A stretch of 64,000 nt of DNA, from positions 1 to 64,000 of the forward strand of contig JADKEV010000026.1 of the NCBI GenBank assembly GCA_016717855.1, given 5' to 3'. The notes beneath the pieces were generated by a model. That model searched no databases. It was given only the letters and a program-made list of their open reading frames with translations, and was not told where the DNA came from. Both the position numbers and the translations under genes were made by a program. Below are positions 18,905 to 29,134 of the stretch, piece by piece. This DNA is from Betaproteobacteria bacterium (GTDB lineage Bacteria > Pseudomonadota > Gammaproteobacteria > Burkholderiales > Casimicrobiaceae). Position 1 is the stretch's first letter; every line of letters begins with the position of its first letter.

Positions 18905-20124
18905 TCACTCGTACCGCAACGCCTCGACCGGTCGGAGCAGCGCGGCCTTCCTCGCCGGATAGAAACCAAAGAAGATCCCGATCGCGGCGGCGAAGCCGAA
19001 CGCGACGACGATGGACATTGCAGTAACCTCGACCGGCATCTCCGCGAGCTGCGCGACGGCCCAGCCGCCGCCGACGCCCAGCGCGACGCCGAGCGCGCCG
19101 CCGAACACGGACTGCACGACGGCCTCGGTCAGGAACTGCAGCAGGATGTCGCGCTTGCGCGCGCCCAGCGCCATCCGGATACCGATCTCGCGCGTGCGCT
19201 CGGTCACCGACACCAGCATGATGTTCATGATCCCGATCCCGCCGACCAGCAGCGAGATCGACGCGATCGCGCCCAGCATCAGGCTCATCGCCCGCGCCGC
19301 GACCGCCGCGGTCTCGGCGATCGCCGTCATGTTGCGCAGGCTGAAGTCGTCCTCCTGGCCCTCGCGCAGCCGGTGCCGGATGCGCAGCAGCTGGGCCATC
19401 TCGAACTCCGCCTCCGGCATCTGCGCCGCCGTCCTGGCCTGCGCCATGATCATGTTGACGCTGCCGGGGAACGAGCTGCGCATCAATTGCTGGCGTGCGG
19501 TGGGCAGCGGCACGAACACGCCGTCGTCCTGGTCGCGGCCGTCCAGGCTCTGGCCCTTCTTCGTGAGCATGCCGACGACGGTGTACGGACTGTTGCGGAT
19601 GCGGATGGTCTTGCCCAGCGGATCTTCGTCGGGAAAGAGGTTGGCGGCGATCGTCTGGCCGATCACCGCGACCCGGGCGAAGGTGCGCAGCTCCTCGTCG
19701 CCGAACATGTCGCCGGTTTCGAGATCCCAGCTGCGCAGCGTGAAGTAAGCGGCGGTGACCCCGAACACCGTCGTGCGCCAGTTGTTGTTGCCGGCCACCA
19801 GCTGGAACTGGCCCAGCACCACCGGCGCGGCCGTCGCCACTGACGGCACCTCCCCCAGCGCGTTGGCGTCGGCCACGGTGAGCGTCTGCGCGTTGCCGAA
19901 GCCGAAGCGCACGCCGGAGGACGAGGTCGAGCCCGGAACGACGATGAACAGGTTGCTGCCCATCGAGGCGATGCTGGCGTTGATCTTGCTCTGCGCGCCC
20001 TGGCCGATCGCGAGCATCAGCACGACGGCGCCCACGCCGATGATCATCCCCAGCATGGTCAGCGCCGTGCGCAGCCGGTTCATGCCCATCGCGCGGAACG
20101 CCTCGGCGAGCACCTGGAAAAAGC

Positions 20125-20128
<4 letters not shown>
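18905..20128 (-). CDS. MacB-type ABC transporter permease
   Basis: 407 residues. An N-terminal transmembrane helix (NRLRTALTMLGMIIGVGAVVLML) is followed by a large periplasmic MacB-PCD domain (about residues 45-270). Three C-terminal helices belong to the FtsX domain (SISLLVGGIGIMNIMLVSV, a segment around AVVQSVFGGALGVALGVGGG, and VVAFGFAAAIGIFFGFYPA). The signature TEREIGIRMALGARKRDI-like segment is present. Its ATG overlaps the ATPase stop by four bases. In E. coli MacB the ATPase and permease are one chain; here they are two. It couples ATP hydrolysis to periplasmic efflux through the MFP and a TolC-type channel encoded elsewhere. Confidence 0.92.
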
Positions 20129-20846
<718 letters not shown>

Positions 20847-20847
<1 letters not shown>

Positions 20848-22166
20848 CAGAAGAAGCGCATCCGGAAGTTGGGGCCGCCGGTGGTGGCGGCGCCCCTGTC
20901 GCCGGAGACCTCGCGGACCACGAGCGCGTCGCCCTCCTGCAGGTTGTCGCTGAGCAGTTCGGTGAAACGGATGTCGGCGATGCCGGTGCGCACCGCGACC
21001 GGAACCAGGTCGCCGGCCGGGGAGAGCTTGTAGACGCGGCTGCCGCGGCCGGCGCCAGCCGGGCGTCCCGGCGCCTCGCCCGCGGCGCCATCGGATGCGC
21101 CGGGCCGGGCGATCATGCCACCGGCGCCCGGCTGCCCGCCCGGCAGCCCGTTGCGCGGCGCGGCCTCGCCCGCCGGCGCGCGCGGGCCCTTGTCGGACTT
21201 TTCGCCGGTGGGCACCGGCGGCGCCTTCGCCTCGCCGTCTTCGGACGGCTTGAAGCGCAATGCCGCATTGGGCAGGCGCAGCACGCCGTCGCGGCGCTGC
21301 GTCACGATGGCGACCTGCGCCGTCATCCCGGGGAGCAGCAAGCCGGTGTCGTTGCGCACGTCGATCACCACGTTGTACGTGACCACGTTCTGCTGCACCG
21401 TCGGGTTCAGGCGGATCACCCGCACGCGGCCGGTGAACTCGCGGTCGCGGAAGGCGTCGACCGAAAACGCCACCGGCATTCCCGGCTTGATGTTGCCGAT
21501 GTCGGCTTCGGAGACGCTGGTGTCGATCTGCATCGCCTGCAGGTCGCGCGCGATCTTGAACAGCGTCGGGGTCTGGAAGCTGGCGGCGACGGTCTGCCCG
21601 ACGTCGATGGTGCGGTCGACGACGATGCCGTCGATGGGCGAACGGATCACGCTGTACGACAGGTTGGTCCGGTCGCGGTCGATCTGCGCCTTGAGCGCGG
21701 CGATCTGCGCGGCGGCCGCGTCGACGTCCTTGCGCGCGGTGTCGAGCGCCGCATCGGAGATGAAGCCGCGGCTCTTCAGCGACTGGTTGCGCTCGAGCGT
21801 GGACCTTGCCAGCGTCCACGTCGCCTGCATGCTGCGCCGGTTCGCCTCCGACTGCGCGATCTGCGCCTTGAGCAGCGCCGGATCCAGTTCGGCCAGGACC
21901 TGTCCTTTTTTCACCGCCGCGTTGTAGTCGGCATGCAGCCTGGTCACCGTGCCGGAGATCTGCGTGCCGACATTGACCACGGTCACCGGGTTGAGCGTGC
22001 CGTTGGCGCTGATCCGCTGCGCGATCGTCCCGCGATCCAGCGTCTGCGTCCGGTACTTCGGTTTCGCGGCCTCGGCGGTGTTCTTCTGTTGAAGCCAGTA
22101 ACCGCCGCCGGCCAGCGCGGCCAGCACGGCGAGGCCGACGATCCTACCGGGCGTGAACAGTTTCAT
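20847..22166 (-). CDS. MacA-like periplasmic adaptor (RND/HlyD family MFP)
   Basis: 439 residues, starting at 22166 with an N-terminal anchor (GRIVGLAVLAALAGGGYWL). Conserved adaptor parts are ISANGTLNPVTVVNVGTQISG (barrel-sandwich first half), a helical hairpin (about residues 95-165, KAQIAQSEANRRSMQ and DAAAAQIAALKAQIDR), VIRSPIDGIVVDR (second half) and a beta-barrel with MPVAFSVDAF. An unusual Gly/Pro/Ala-rich insertion (about residues 310-375) precedes the membrane-proximal domain. It links the MacB-like complex to an outer-membrane channel. It is first in a three-gene operon; no TolC homologue lies nearby. Confidence 0.9.
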
Positions 22167-22242
22167 GGACAGCGTTGCCTCCCGACGGTCGTCCGGCGGC
22201 GGGCGCGCCCGCCGCGATGATGCACATTGTACGGGAGCGGGC

Positions 22243-23304
22243 TCATCCGGCCCCCGCGGCCACGATCCGCGCGGCCACCGCCGCGAAGTCGGCAGGCGCG
22301 ATGCCGTCGAGCGCAACCGCGGCAGCGCTCTCGAAGCGCGGGTAGTTCGCTTTGATCGAGCGCAGGTAGACGGGGTCGTAGTGTTCCACCAACAGATCCT
22401 CGACCAGCGCATCCCATTCGCCGGCGGCCGTCAGCGCGCGCCAGCGCGCGGTCGCCGCGGCGCCCCGCAGGGGGGTGAGGTGTGCGAGCTTGCCGTGCAG
22501 CGCCTCCGGGTCGGCGATGAAGTGCGCATACTCGGCGCGCAGCAGCGCCAGCCGCTGCGCCAGCGTCGATTCGACCCGGACGCAGGGACTCTGCCACATC
22601 GCTTCGATCAGGTTCTGCGGCACGCGGATCTCGCCGACCTTCTTGCTCTCGGATTCGATGTACACCGGCCGTGTCGGGTCGAGCGCCGCCAGTTCCGCGC
22701 ACAGCGCGGATTCGAAACCCTTCTGCGAGGGCTGCGACGCGTCCGGCAGGTCGCCCAGCAACGAGCCGCGGTGGCGAGCCAGCGCCTCGAGGTCGAGCAC
22801 CTGCGCCCCGGCTGCCGCGAGGGCCTGCAGCAGGCGGCTCTTGCCGGACCCCGTCACCCCGCAGATCACGCGGTACGAGTACGCCTGCGGCAGCCGCGCG
22901 AGTTCGTCGATGACGTGGCGCCGGTACGCCTTGTAGCCGCCCTCGAGCTGCACCGCCTTCCAGCCGATTTCGTTGAGCACGTGGGTGAGCGCGCCCGAGC
23001 GCTTGCCCCCGCGCCAGCAGTAAACAAGCGGCTGCCACTCCCGGGGCCGGCTGGCGAACGCGGACTCGAGCATCGCGGCGATGTTCTTCGCCACCAGCGC
23101 CGCGCCCGCCTTTCTCGCGGCGAACGCCGAGTCCTGCTTGTGCAACGTGCCCACGCGCGCCCGCTCCGCGTCGTCGAGCACCGGGTGGCTCGCCGCGCCC
23201 GGCACGTGATCGAGCGCGTACTCGGCCGGGCTGCGCACGTCGATGCGCTCGGGGAACTCCGCCAGGCGTTCGATGCCGACGACGCTCGAAGGCCGGCCGG
23301 ACAT
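22243..23304 (-). CDS. mnmH: tRNA 2-selenouridine synthase
   Basis: 353 residues. An N-terminal rhodanese domain (about residues 10-130) carries the catalytic loop YCWRGGKRSG with the active Cys. A C-terminal P-loop domain has GVTGSGKSRLL. This fusion is the MnmH/SelU family, which converts 2-thiouridine at the wobble position of Lys, Glu and Gln tRNAs to 2-selenouridine via a geranylated intermediate, using selenophosphate. Its start overlaps the tesA stop by one base. The selenophosphate synthetase gene selD, often adjacent, is not in this window. Confidence 0.93.
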   Translation of the reverse strand: MSGRPSSVVGIERLAEFPERIDVRSPAEYALDHVPGAASHPVLDDAERARVGTLHKQDSAFAARKAGAALVAKNIAAMLESAFASRPREWQPLVYCWRGGKRSGALTHVLNEIGWKAVQLEGGYKAYRRHVIDELARLPQAYSYRVICGVTGSGKSRLLQALAAAGAQVLDLEALARHRGSLLGDLPDASQPSQKGFESALCAELAALDPTRPVYIESESKKVGEIRVPQNLIEAMWQSPCVRVESTLAQRLALLRAEYAHFIADPEALHGKLAHLTPLRGAAATARWRALTAAGEWDALVEDLLVEHYDPVYLRSIKANYPRFESAAAVALDGIAPADFAAVAARIVAAGAG

Positions 23305-24005
23305 CAGCGCTGCGGGAGTAGCTTGCGCAGCTCCGGCCACACCAGGTCGAGCATCAGCGGCTGCGCCTGCGCGGTCGGGTGGATGCGGTCGGCCTGGAAC
23401 ATCTCCGGCTTGTCCCCGAAGCCGTCGAGAATGAACGGCACCAGCGCCGCCTTGCGCGCGCGCGCTACGTCGCCGAACATCGCGGCGAATTCGGCGATGT
23501 AGCGCGACCCGTAGTTCGGCGGCAGGCGCATGCCCAGCAGCAGCACTTTCGCGCCGGCCTTCTGCGCGGCCTCGACCATGTAGTCGAGATTGGCCTTCAC
23601 CGGCGCGAGCGCGGTGCCGCGCAGCCCGTCGTTGCCGCCGAGTTCGATGACCACGACCTGCGGCTGGTGCGTGCGCAGCGCGGCGCCGATGCGCGAGCGG
23701 CCGCCCGCGGTCGTGTCGCCGCTGATGCTGGCGTTGACGACCTTGTGCGCAAAGCCCTGCGCGGCCAGCTTGCGCTGGAGCAAATCGACCCAACCTTGGC
23801 CCGTGGTGAGTCCATATCCGGCGGAGAGGCTGTCGCCGACGACCAGCACGGTGGGCGCGGCCGGCGCCGCGGCGGCCGGAGTGAGGGCGAGCAGCGCCGC
23901 TGCCGCCAGCGCAGCGCGGAACCCGCGGAACCATTGGCCGCAGCGCGCGATCAGACGCTGCGCAATGGCGCGGCCATGCGGTCGATTACAATAGGGAGCA
24001 TCCAT
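23304..24005 (-). CDS. tesA: Arylesterase / multifunctional acyl-CoA thioesterase I, SGNH hydrolase
   Basis: 233 residues. A signal peptide (ALAAAALLALTPAAAAPAA, about residues 32-50) precedes block I VVGDSLSAGYG (nucleophile Ser), block II ISGDTTAGG, block III ELGGNDGLRG and block V DRIHPTAQAQ (catalytic Asp and His). This is the TesA/EstA periplasmic lysophospholipase-thioesterase fold. It is divergent from the ybbA-ybbP pair with 90 bases between starts, the same neighbourhood as in E. coli. The N-terminal 25 residues before the signal peptide make a slightly later start possible. Confidence 0.92.
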   Translation of the reverse strand: MDAPYCNRPHGRAIAQRLIARCGQWFRGFRAALAAAALLALTPAAAAPAAPTVLVVGDSLSAGYGLTTGQGWVDLLQRKLAAQGFAHKVVNASISGDTTAGGRSRIGAALRTHQPQVVVIELGGNDGLRGTALAPVKANLDYMVEAAQKAGAKVLLLGMRLPPNYGSRYIAEFAAMFGDVARARKAALVPFILDGFGDKPEMFQADRIHPTAQAQPLMLDLVWPELRKLLPQR

Positions 24006-24095
24006 GTCAGGCCGTCATTCTAAGCGTTGCCGCCTTCGACGCGCGCACTTCGTCATTCGTTCCCATCGCTCAGCTCCCATTCCTCCCGCCCGCCC

Positions 24096-24812
24096 ATGAC
24101 CGCCTCCACCCCCGAATCCATCGTGCGCACGAGCGGATTGACCAAGATCGTCCAGAGCGGCGCCGCACCGCTGACCATACTCGATGCGGTGAGCCTGGAC
24201 ATCGACGCCGGCGAGTCGGTGGCCATCGTCGGCGCGTCGGGCTCGGGCAAGACCACGCTGCTGGGCTTGATCGCCGGCCTCGACGTGCCCACGACCGGCG
24301 AAGTCTGGCTGCGGGGCCGGGCGCTGCACAGCCTGAACGAGGACTCCCGCGCGCGGCTGCGCCAGGAGATGCTCGGCTTCGTGTTCCAGTCGTTCCAGCT
24401 GCTGCCCGCGCTGACCGCGCTGGAGAACGTGATGCTGCCGCTGGAACTCGCGGGCGCCGCGCAGCCCGAGCGCACGGCGCGCGAGTGGCTGACCAAGGTG
24501 GGCCTGGGGCCGCGCGCACATCATTATCCGCGGCAGTTGTCCGGCGGGGAGCAGCAGCGCGTGGCCATCGCCCGCGCGTTTTCCGGCTCGCCCGCGTTGC
24601 TGCTCGCCGACGAGCCGACCGGCAATCTCGATGCGGCGACCGGACGCGAAATCGCCGGCCTGATGTTCGAACTCAACCGCGCCAACGGCACGACGCTCAT
24701 CCTGGTCACCCATGACGGCGGGCTGGCCGGCCGCTGCAACCGGCAGATCCGGCTGGACGGCGGGCGCGTGGTCGAGGAAGCGCCGCCGGACCGCGACCCG
24801 GAGTCCGCATGA
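24096..24812 (+). CDS. ybbA: ABC transporter ATP-binding protein, YbbA (LolD-like)
   Basis: 238 residues. Walker A GASGSGKTT, Q-loop FVFQSFQLLPAL, signature LSGGEQQRVAIARAF, Walker B LLADEPTGNLD and switch His VTHDGG are all intact. The ATG at 24096 is chosen from N-terminal alignment (VRTSGLTKIVQSG); an earlier in-frame ATG adds 23 low-complexity residues. The stop overlaps the ybbP start by four bases. With YbbP it forms a type VII ABC system; in E. coli, YbbAP works with TesA, which matches the divergent neighbour. Confidence 0.92.
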   Translation: MTASTPESIVRTSGLTKIVQSGAAPLTILDAVSLDIDAGESVAIVGASGSGKTTLLGLIAGLDVPTTGEVWLRGRALHSLNEDSRARLRQEMLGFVFQSFQLLPALTALENVMLPLELAGAAQPERTAREWLTKVGLGPRAHHYPRQLSGGEQQRVAIARAFSGSPALLLADEPTGNLDAATGREIAGLMFELNRANGTTLILVTHDGGLAGRCNRQIRLDGGRVVEEAPPDRDPESA

Positions 24813-27289
24813 TCAAGCTGCTGGCGCTCGCCTGGCGGCACTGGCTGCGCGACAGCCGCACCGGCGAACTGCGCGTGCTGGGCGCGGCGCTACTGCTGGC
24901 GGTGGCCAGCATCGGCACCGTGGGGCTGTTCGCCGACCGTGTCAAGCTCGCGCTGAGCTCGCAGGCCAACGCGCTGCTGGGCGCCGATCTGCTGGTGTCC
25001 GGCGACCGTCCGTTGCCCCGGGAGTTCGGCGACGAGGCGCACCGGCGCGGGCTGACCGTGATCAACAGCGTCCGCTTCAACAGCATGGTGCAGGCCGACG
25101 CGAATTCGCTGCTGGCGGAGGTCAAGGCGGTGGAGCCCGGCTACCCGTTGCGCGGCGAGATCCTGCTCGAAGACCCGGCCGTGCCGACCGGCCGCGCGAC
25201 GCGCGACTTTCCCGCCCCGGGCACGATCTGGATCGACCAGCGGTTGCGCTCGCGCCTCGACGCGAAAATCGGCGACCGCGTGCAGGTGGGCGACGCGGCG
25301 CTGACCGTGGCCGCCATCGTCCAGCAGGAACCCGAAGTCTCCGGCGGCTTTCTCGGCCTGTCGCCGAAGCTGCTGATGACGATGACCGACCTGCCCGCGA
25401 CGAATCTGCTGCAGCCGGGCAATCGCGCCTCGTACCGGCTGCTGCTCGCGGGCGCCGCGAGCGAGCAGTACCGGAACTGGCTCGTGCCGAAGCTGGCCGC
25501 GGGCCAGCGCGTCGAGACCATCCGCGATCTGCGGCCCGAGGTGCGCTCGACGCTGGAGCGCGCGGAAAAGTTCCTCGGTCTCTCGGCACTGGTGGCCGTG
25601 CTGCTCGCCGCCGTCGCCGTCGCGCTGGCCGCGCGGCGCTACCTGCAGCGGCAGCTCGACGCCGCGGGCGTGATGCGCTGCCTGGGCGCTTCGCGCGGCA
25701 AGGTGCTCGCGCTCTACGTGCTGCAGTTCGCGTGGCTTGGCGTGGCGGCCAGCCTGGCCGGGTGCGTCGTCGCGCTTGGCGGCCAGCAGGTGCTGGCGCT
25801 GCTGCTGCAATCGCTGTTCAAGACCGCGCTGCCGTGGCCGGGCCTGGGCCCGATGTTCGCCGCGTTCGCCATCGGCATCGCCTTGCTGTTCGGTTTCGCG
25901 CTGCCGCCGCTGATCGCGCTTTCGAACGTGCCGCCGCTGCGCGTGCTGCGCCGCGACCTGGGCGCGCCGAACGCGTCGGGCGTGCTCGCCTACGCGCTGG
26001 GCATGGGCGTGGTCGCCGCGCTGATCTTCTGGCAGGCCGGCGACACGAAGACCGGACTGATCATGCTCGCCGGCGTGGCCGCGCTGCTGGTCGTGGCGCT
26101 GGGCGTGGCGTGGATCCTGCTGCGCGCGATCCAGAAGCTCCCGCAGCGCGGCTACAGCTGGCGCTACGGCCTGGCGAACCTGCGCCGGCGGCCCCTCGCC
26201 TCGTGCCTGCAGATCGGCGCGCTGGGGCTGGGCCTGATGGCGCTGCTGCTGCTCTCCGTCGTGCGCGTGGACTTGCTGCGCACCTGGCAGTCCGGCCTGC
26301 CGGCCGATTCGCCGAACAAGTTCCTGATCAACATCCAGCCCGAGCAGACCGCGCCGCTGGCGGCGTTCCTGAAGGAGAACGGGATCAAGGCGAACGCGTT
26401 CAGCCCGATGATCCGCGGCCGCCTGGTCGCCATCAACGGTCGGCCGGTGGGCGCCGCCGATTATCCGGCCGAGCGCGCCAAGCGCCTGGTCGAGCGCGAG
26501 TTCAACCTGTCGTGGGCCGCGGCGCTGCCGCCGGGCAATCACGTCGTCGCGGGCGCGTGGTGGGATGCGGCCGCGCGCGCCAGCTTTTCGCTCGAAGACG
26601 GCATCGCCGAAGCGCTCGCGATCAAGCTGGGGGACGAACTGACCTACGACGTCGCCGGCCAGCGGGTGAGCGCGAAGGTGGCGAACCTGCGCAAGGTCGA
26701 CTGGGACTCGTTCAAGGTCAACTTCTTCGCGCTGGCCACGCCGGGAATCCTCGAGCCGCTGCCGCAGAGCTTCATCACCGCCTTCCGCCTGCCCGATGGC
26801 CAGGAGGCGAAGATGACGGAACTCGTGCGCGCGTTTCCCAACGTGCTCCTGATCGACGTCGCCGAGATCATGCGCCAGGTGCAGACCATCATGGGCCAGG
26901 TCTCGCGCGCGGTCGAGTTCGTGTTCCTGTTCACGTTGCTCGGCGGCCTCCTGGTGCTGCAGGCGGCGATCGCCGCGACGCAGGACGAGCGCCGCTTCGA
27001 CACCGCGATCCTGCGCACGCTCGGCGCGCAGACGGCGCAGGTGCGCGCCGCACAGCTGATGGAGTTCTTCGTGCTGGGACTGCTGGCGGGACTGCTGGCC
27101 GCGGCGGGCGCCTCGGCGGTCGGCTGGGCCGTGGCCGAGAAAGTCCTGCAAATCCCTTACCGGTTCAATCCCGTCGTCCTCCTGCTGGGCATCGGCGCCG
27201 GCGTCGCCGCGGTGATGGCCGCGGGCTGGTGGGGAACGCGCAAGAGCGTGCGCCAGCCGCCGCTGGTCACGCTGCGCCAGGTCGGCTAA
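24809..27289 (+). CDS. ybbP: ABC transporter permease, YbbP (FtsX-like, two half-repeats)
   Basis: 826 residues, typical of the family. An N-terminal helix (VLGAALLLAVASIGTVGLF) and a periplasmic domain are followed by a bundle (LSALVAVLLAAVAVALAARRYL, VLQFAWLGVAASLAGCVVAL, AFAIGIALLFGFALPPLIAL). There is then a pair of helices (ALGMGVVAALIFW, LAGVAALLVVALGVAWILL), a second periplasmic domain and a final FtsX bundle (VEFVFLFTLLGGLLVLQAAI to VVLLLGIGAGVAAVMAAGWW). DERRFDTAILRTLGA is the coupling-helix motif. It is coupled to ybbA. The role is inferred as extraction or processing of envelope lipids or hydrophobic compounds with TesA. Confidence 0.9.
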   Translation: MIKLLALAWRHWLRDSRTGELRVLGAALLLAVASIGTVGLFADRVKLALSSQANALLGADLLVSGDRPLPREFGDEAHRRGLTVINSVRFNSMVQADANSLLAEVKAVEPGYPLRGEILLEDPAVPTGRATRDFPAPGTIWIDQRLRSRLDAKIGDRVQVGDAALTVAAIVQQEPEVSGGFLGLSPKLLMTMTDLPATNLLQPGNRASYRLLLAGAASEQYRNWLVPKLAAGQRVETIRDLRPEVRSTLERAEKFLGLSALVAVLLAAVAVALAARRYLQRQLDAAGVMRCLGASRGKVLALYVLQFAWLGVAASLAGCVVALGGQQVLALLLQSLFKTALPWPGLGPMFAAFAIGIALLFGFALPPLIALSNVPPLRVLRRDLGAPNASGVLAYALGMGVVAALIFWQAGDTKTGLIMLAGVAALLVVALGVAWILLRAIQKLPQRGYSWRYGLANLRRRPLASCLQIGALGLGLMALLLLSVVRVDLLRTWQSGLPADSPNKFLINIQPEQTAPLAAFLKENGIKANAFSPMIRGRLVAINGRPVGAADYPAERAKRLVEREFNLSWAAALPPGNHVVAGAWWDAAARASFSLEDGIAEALAIKLGDELTYDVAGQRVSAKVANLRKVDWDSFKVNFFALATPGILEPLPQSFITAFRLPDGQEAKMTELVRAFPNVLLIDVAEIMRQVQTIMGQVSRAVEFVFLFTLLGGLLVLQAAIAATQDERRFDTAILRTLGAQTAQVRAAQLMEFFVLGLLAGLLAAAGASAVGWAVAEKVLQIPYRFNPVVLLLGIGAGVAAVMAAGWWGTRKSVRQPPLVTLRQVG

Positions 27290-27372
27290 GGGCGCAAGTT
27301 GCAGTGCGCGGGCTGTTGCGTGCCGCCGCACACGCGAATCGCCAACGGACGGACACTCCGGTAGAATGGATC

Positions 27373-29049
27373 ATGGCCAACACCATACTCGGACTGTTCA
27401 GGAGCAGTAGCGGCGAAGACGCGCTTGCCGACGTGAACGCGCTCGCGCTGTGGGTCGAGAAGCTGCCCGCGAACGACTATATCGGCACCCAGGAGGCGAT
27501 GGTGCGCCTGCTCGAGGACATGGCGGCGCGGCAGCCCAAGGTGACGCCAAACCGGGTGCGGGCCGTACTCGAACTCGATCGAGTGTCGACACCGGTGCAG
27601 TCGCGCTTGCTCAAGCAGTACCTGCAACCTTCGCTTTCCGATGCTGTACGCCAGCGCCTGTGGCATGCGTGCGACGACCTGGCCCGCTGGTTCGCCTATA
27701 CCTACGAGCATCTGTTTGAAGGCCTGCAGGAGTTTTTCCTCAGCCAGAAGGCGAAGGGCCAGCTTCCCGCTGTGGCCGCGCGGATGTTCCACTACCGTGG
27801 CCAGCAGGCGAGAAACGGCCTGTTCCGCTATGAGCGTTGGATGCCCGGCAAGTGGAAGGGCCTGCACGCCGGGTACGAAGCGGCGCGCAAACGCGAGCTC
27901 GCGCGCGTGCCATTCGCGCTCAAGCCGGGGGGACCCGACGCCGAACGCCACACAGCGGAACAGGAGTACGTGCAGATCCTGCTGCTCCAGCGTGTCAATA
28001 CAGGTAACCTGAGCGCCCTGCAGATCGACCTCGCGGCACGCTGGCTTCGCGCATGGTCGCCGGCGCTGACCCTGGTCGAGCCACCGCTGGAAGGCCCGGG
28101 CTTCTGGCTGGACCTGGGGTTGGGCGACGGCCTGCTGGCGAAGAAACCGCAGAGTGCACAGGGCCAGCTGCTGTACCTGGATGTCGCGCCGCTGCAGAAG
28201 GAGATCGGCGATGGCATGGTTGAACTCAGCGTGCGGATGCAGCGCGTCGGCGCGCCGGTGATCAAGGCCGAGGCGGCGGAGAGGCTCGTCCTGCTGCAGC
28301 GGCTGGACCAGTTGTGGCGGCCCTTGGCCAAGCCCACCGAGCGGCGCGGCGTGCGCGTGCAGATCGATCGGCAGGTCCACTGCGCGGCGGGCCTGGTGGA
28401 GATCGCCGCGGCGCTGCACAACGCAGTCGCGGGGAGGGCGCAGTTCTATCGCCACTTCCGGCAGGGCGACCCGGTCGAGATCGCCAGCGGCCGCGTGCAG
28501 CCGGCGTTCTCGGGCAAGGACCCGGGCCTGATCGATTTCGACGATGCGAACGCGACCGGCTGGCGCATCCGCGACCTCAGCGAGTCCGGCTGCAAGCTGG
28601 TCTCGGCCTCGAAGGAGGCGGCACAGCAAAAACTGGGGAGCCTGCTGGGAATTCAGGAGGAGGGGGACACGCGCTGGAAGATCGGCATCGTCCGCCGCCT
28701 GAAGAAGTTCTCGGGCGGACAAACCGAACTCGGCGTCGAGATCATCGCCCAGAACACCGTGCCAATCGAACCCAAGCCGGTAGCCTCGCGCGATACCGGC
28801 TACAGCGTGGACGGCATCGACGTCAGCGGCGAGGGCAAGGGCTTCGACGCGTTGTACCTGCCGCCGATGGAAAGCCCGGGCCACCCACCGCGGCGCAGCA
28901 TGATAATTCCGGCGCTGGAGTATGCGGAGCGGCGTCGCTTCCTGCTGACCGTCGATGACAGCGCCTGCACGATCGAAATCACCGCGCCGCTCGAGCGCAC
29001 CAAGGATTGGGTGTGGAGCGGATTCGAGATCGTGGCCAGCGAGGAGTGA
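27373..29049 (+). CDS. Uncharacterised protein, first of three tandem paralogues, PilZ-like C-terminal part
   Basis: 558 residues, no signal peptide or membrane segment, so cytoplasmic. Three blocks are shared with its two neighbours. Block 1 is a helical N-terminal part (KLPANDYIGTQEAMVRLLED, then VRQRLWHACDDLARWFAY). Block 2 is a middle part (FRYERWMPGKWKGLH, EQEYVQILLLQRVNTGNLSA, then GFWLDLGLGDGLL). Block 3 is the C-terminal part: IRDLSESG (D401-x-S403-x-x-G406), then WKIGIVRRLKKFSGGQTELG, then DTGYSVDGID. The last part has the PilZ-like pattern DxSxxG followed by two strands, but no RxxxR precedes it here. I do not recognise a named family. A cyclic-di-GMP or related signalling role is inferred only. 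Confidence 0.75.
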   Translation: MANTILGLFRSSSGEDALADVNALALWVEKLPANDYIGTQEAMVRLLEDMAARQPKVTPNRVRAVLELDRVSTPVQSRLLKQYLQPSLSDAVRQRLWHACDDLARWFAYTYEHLFEGLQEFFLSQKAKGQLPAVAARMFHYRGQQARNGLFRYERWMPGKWKGLHAGYEAARKRELARVPFALKPGGPDAERHTAEQEYVQILLLQRVNTGNLSALQIDLAARWLRAWSPALTLVEPPLEGPGFWLDLGLGDGLLAKKPQSAQGQLLYLDVAPLQKEIGDGMVELSVRMQRVGAPVIKAEAAERLVLLQRLDQLWRPLAKPTERRGVRVQIDRQVHCAAGLVEIAAALHNAVAGRAQFYRHFRQGDPVEIASGRVQPAFSGKDPGLIDFDDANATGWRIRDLSESGCKLVSASKEAAQQKLGSLLGIQEEGDTRWKIGIVRRLKKFSGGQTELGVEIIAQNTVPIEPKPVASRDTGYSVDGIDVSGEGKGFDALYLPPMESPGHPPRRSMIIPALEYAERRRFLLTVDDSACTIEITAPLERTKDWVWSGFEIVASEE

Positions 29050-29134
29050 GCGCGCCGCCCGCCGGTGGCACTTTGCGTCGCGCGTGCCGGCGTTAGGAAA
29101 GTCCGTACGCCGGCGCAACGGGGACAGCGCAGAC

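Noticed and set aside
24712..27372. Very long open frame continuous with the first tandem paralogue, which would give a 1445-residue protein
   Set aside because: The upstream part lies in another frame of ybbA and ybbP, is Arg/Ala/Gly-rich without family pattern, and exists only because stops are rare in GC-rich DNA. The paralogue starts at 27373, as in its two neighbours.
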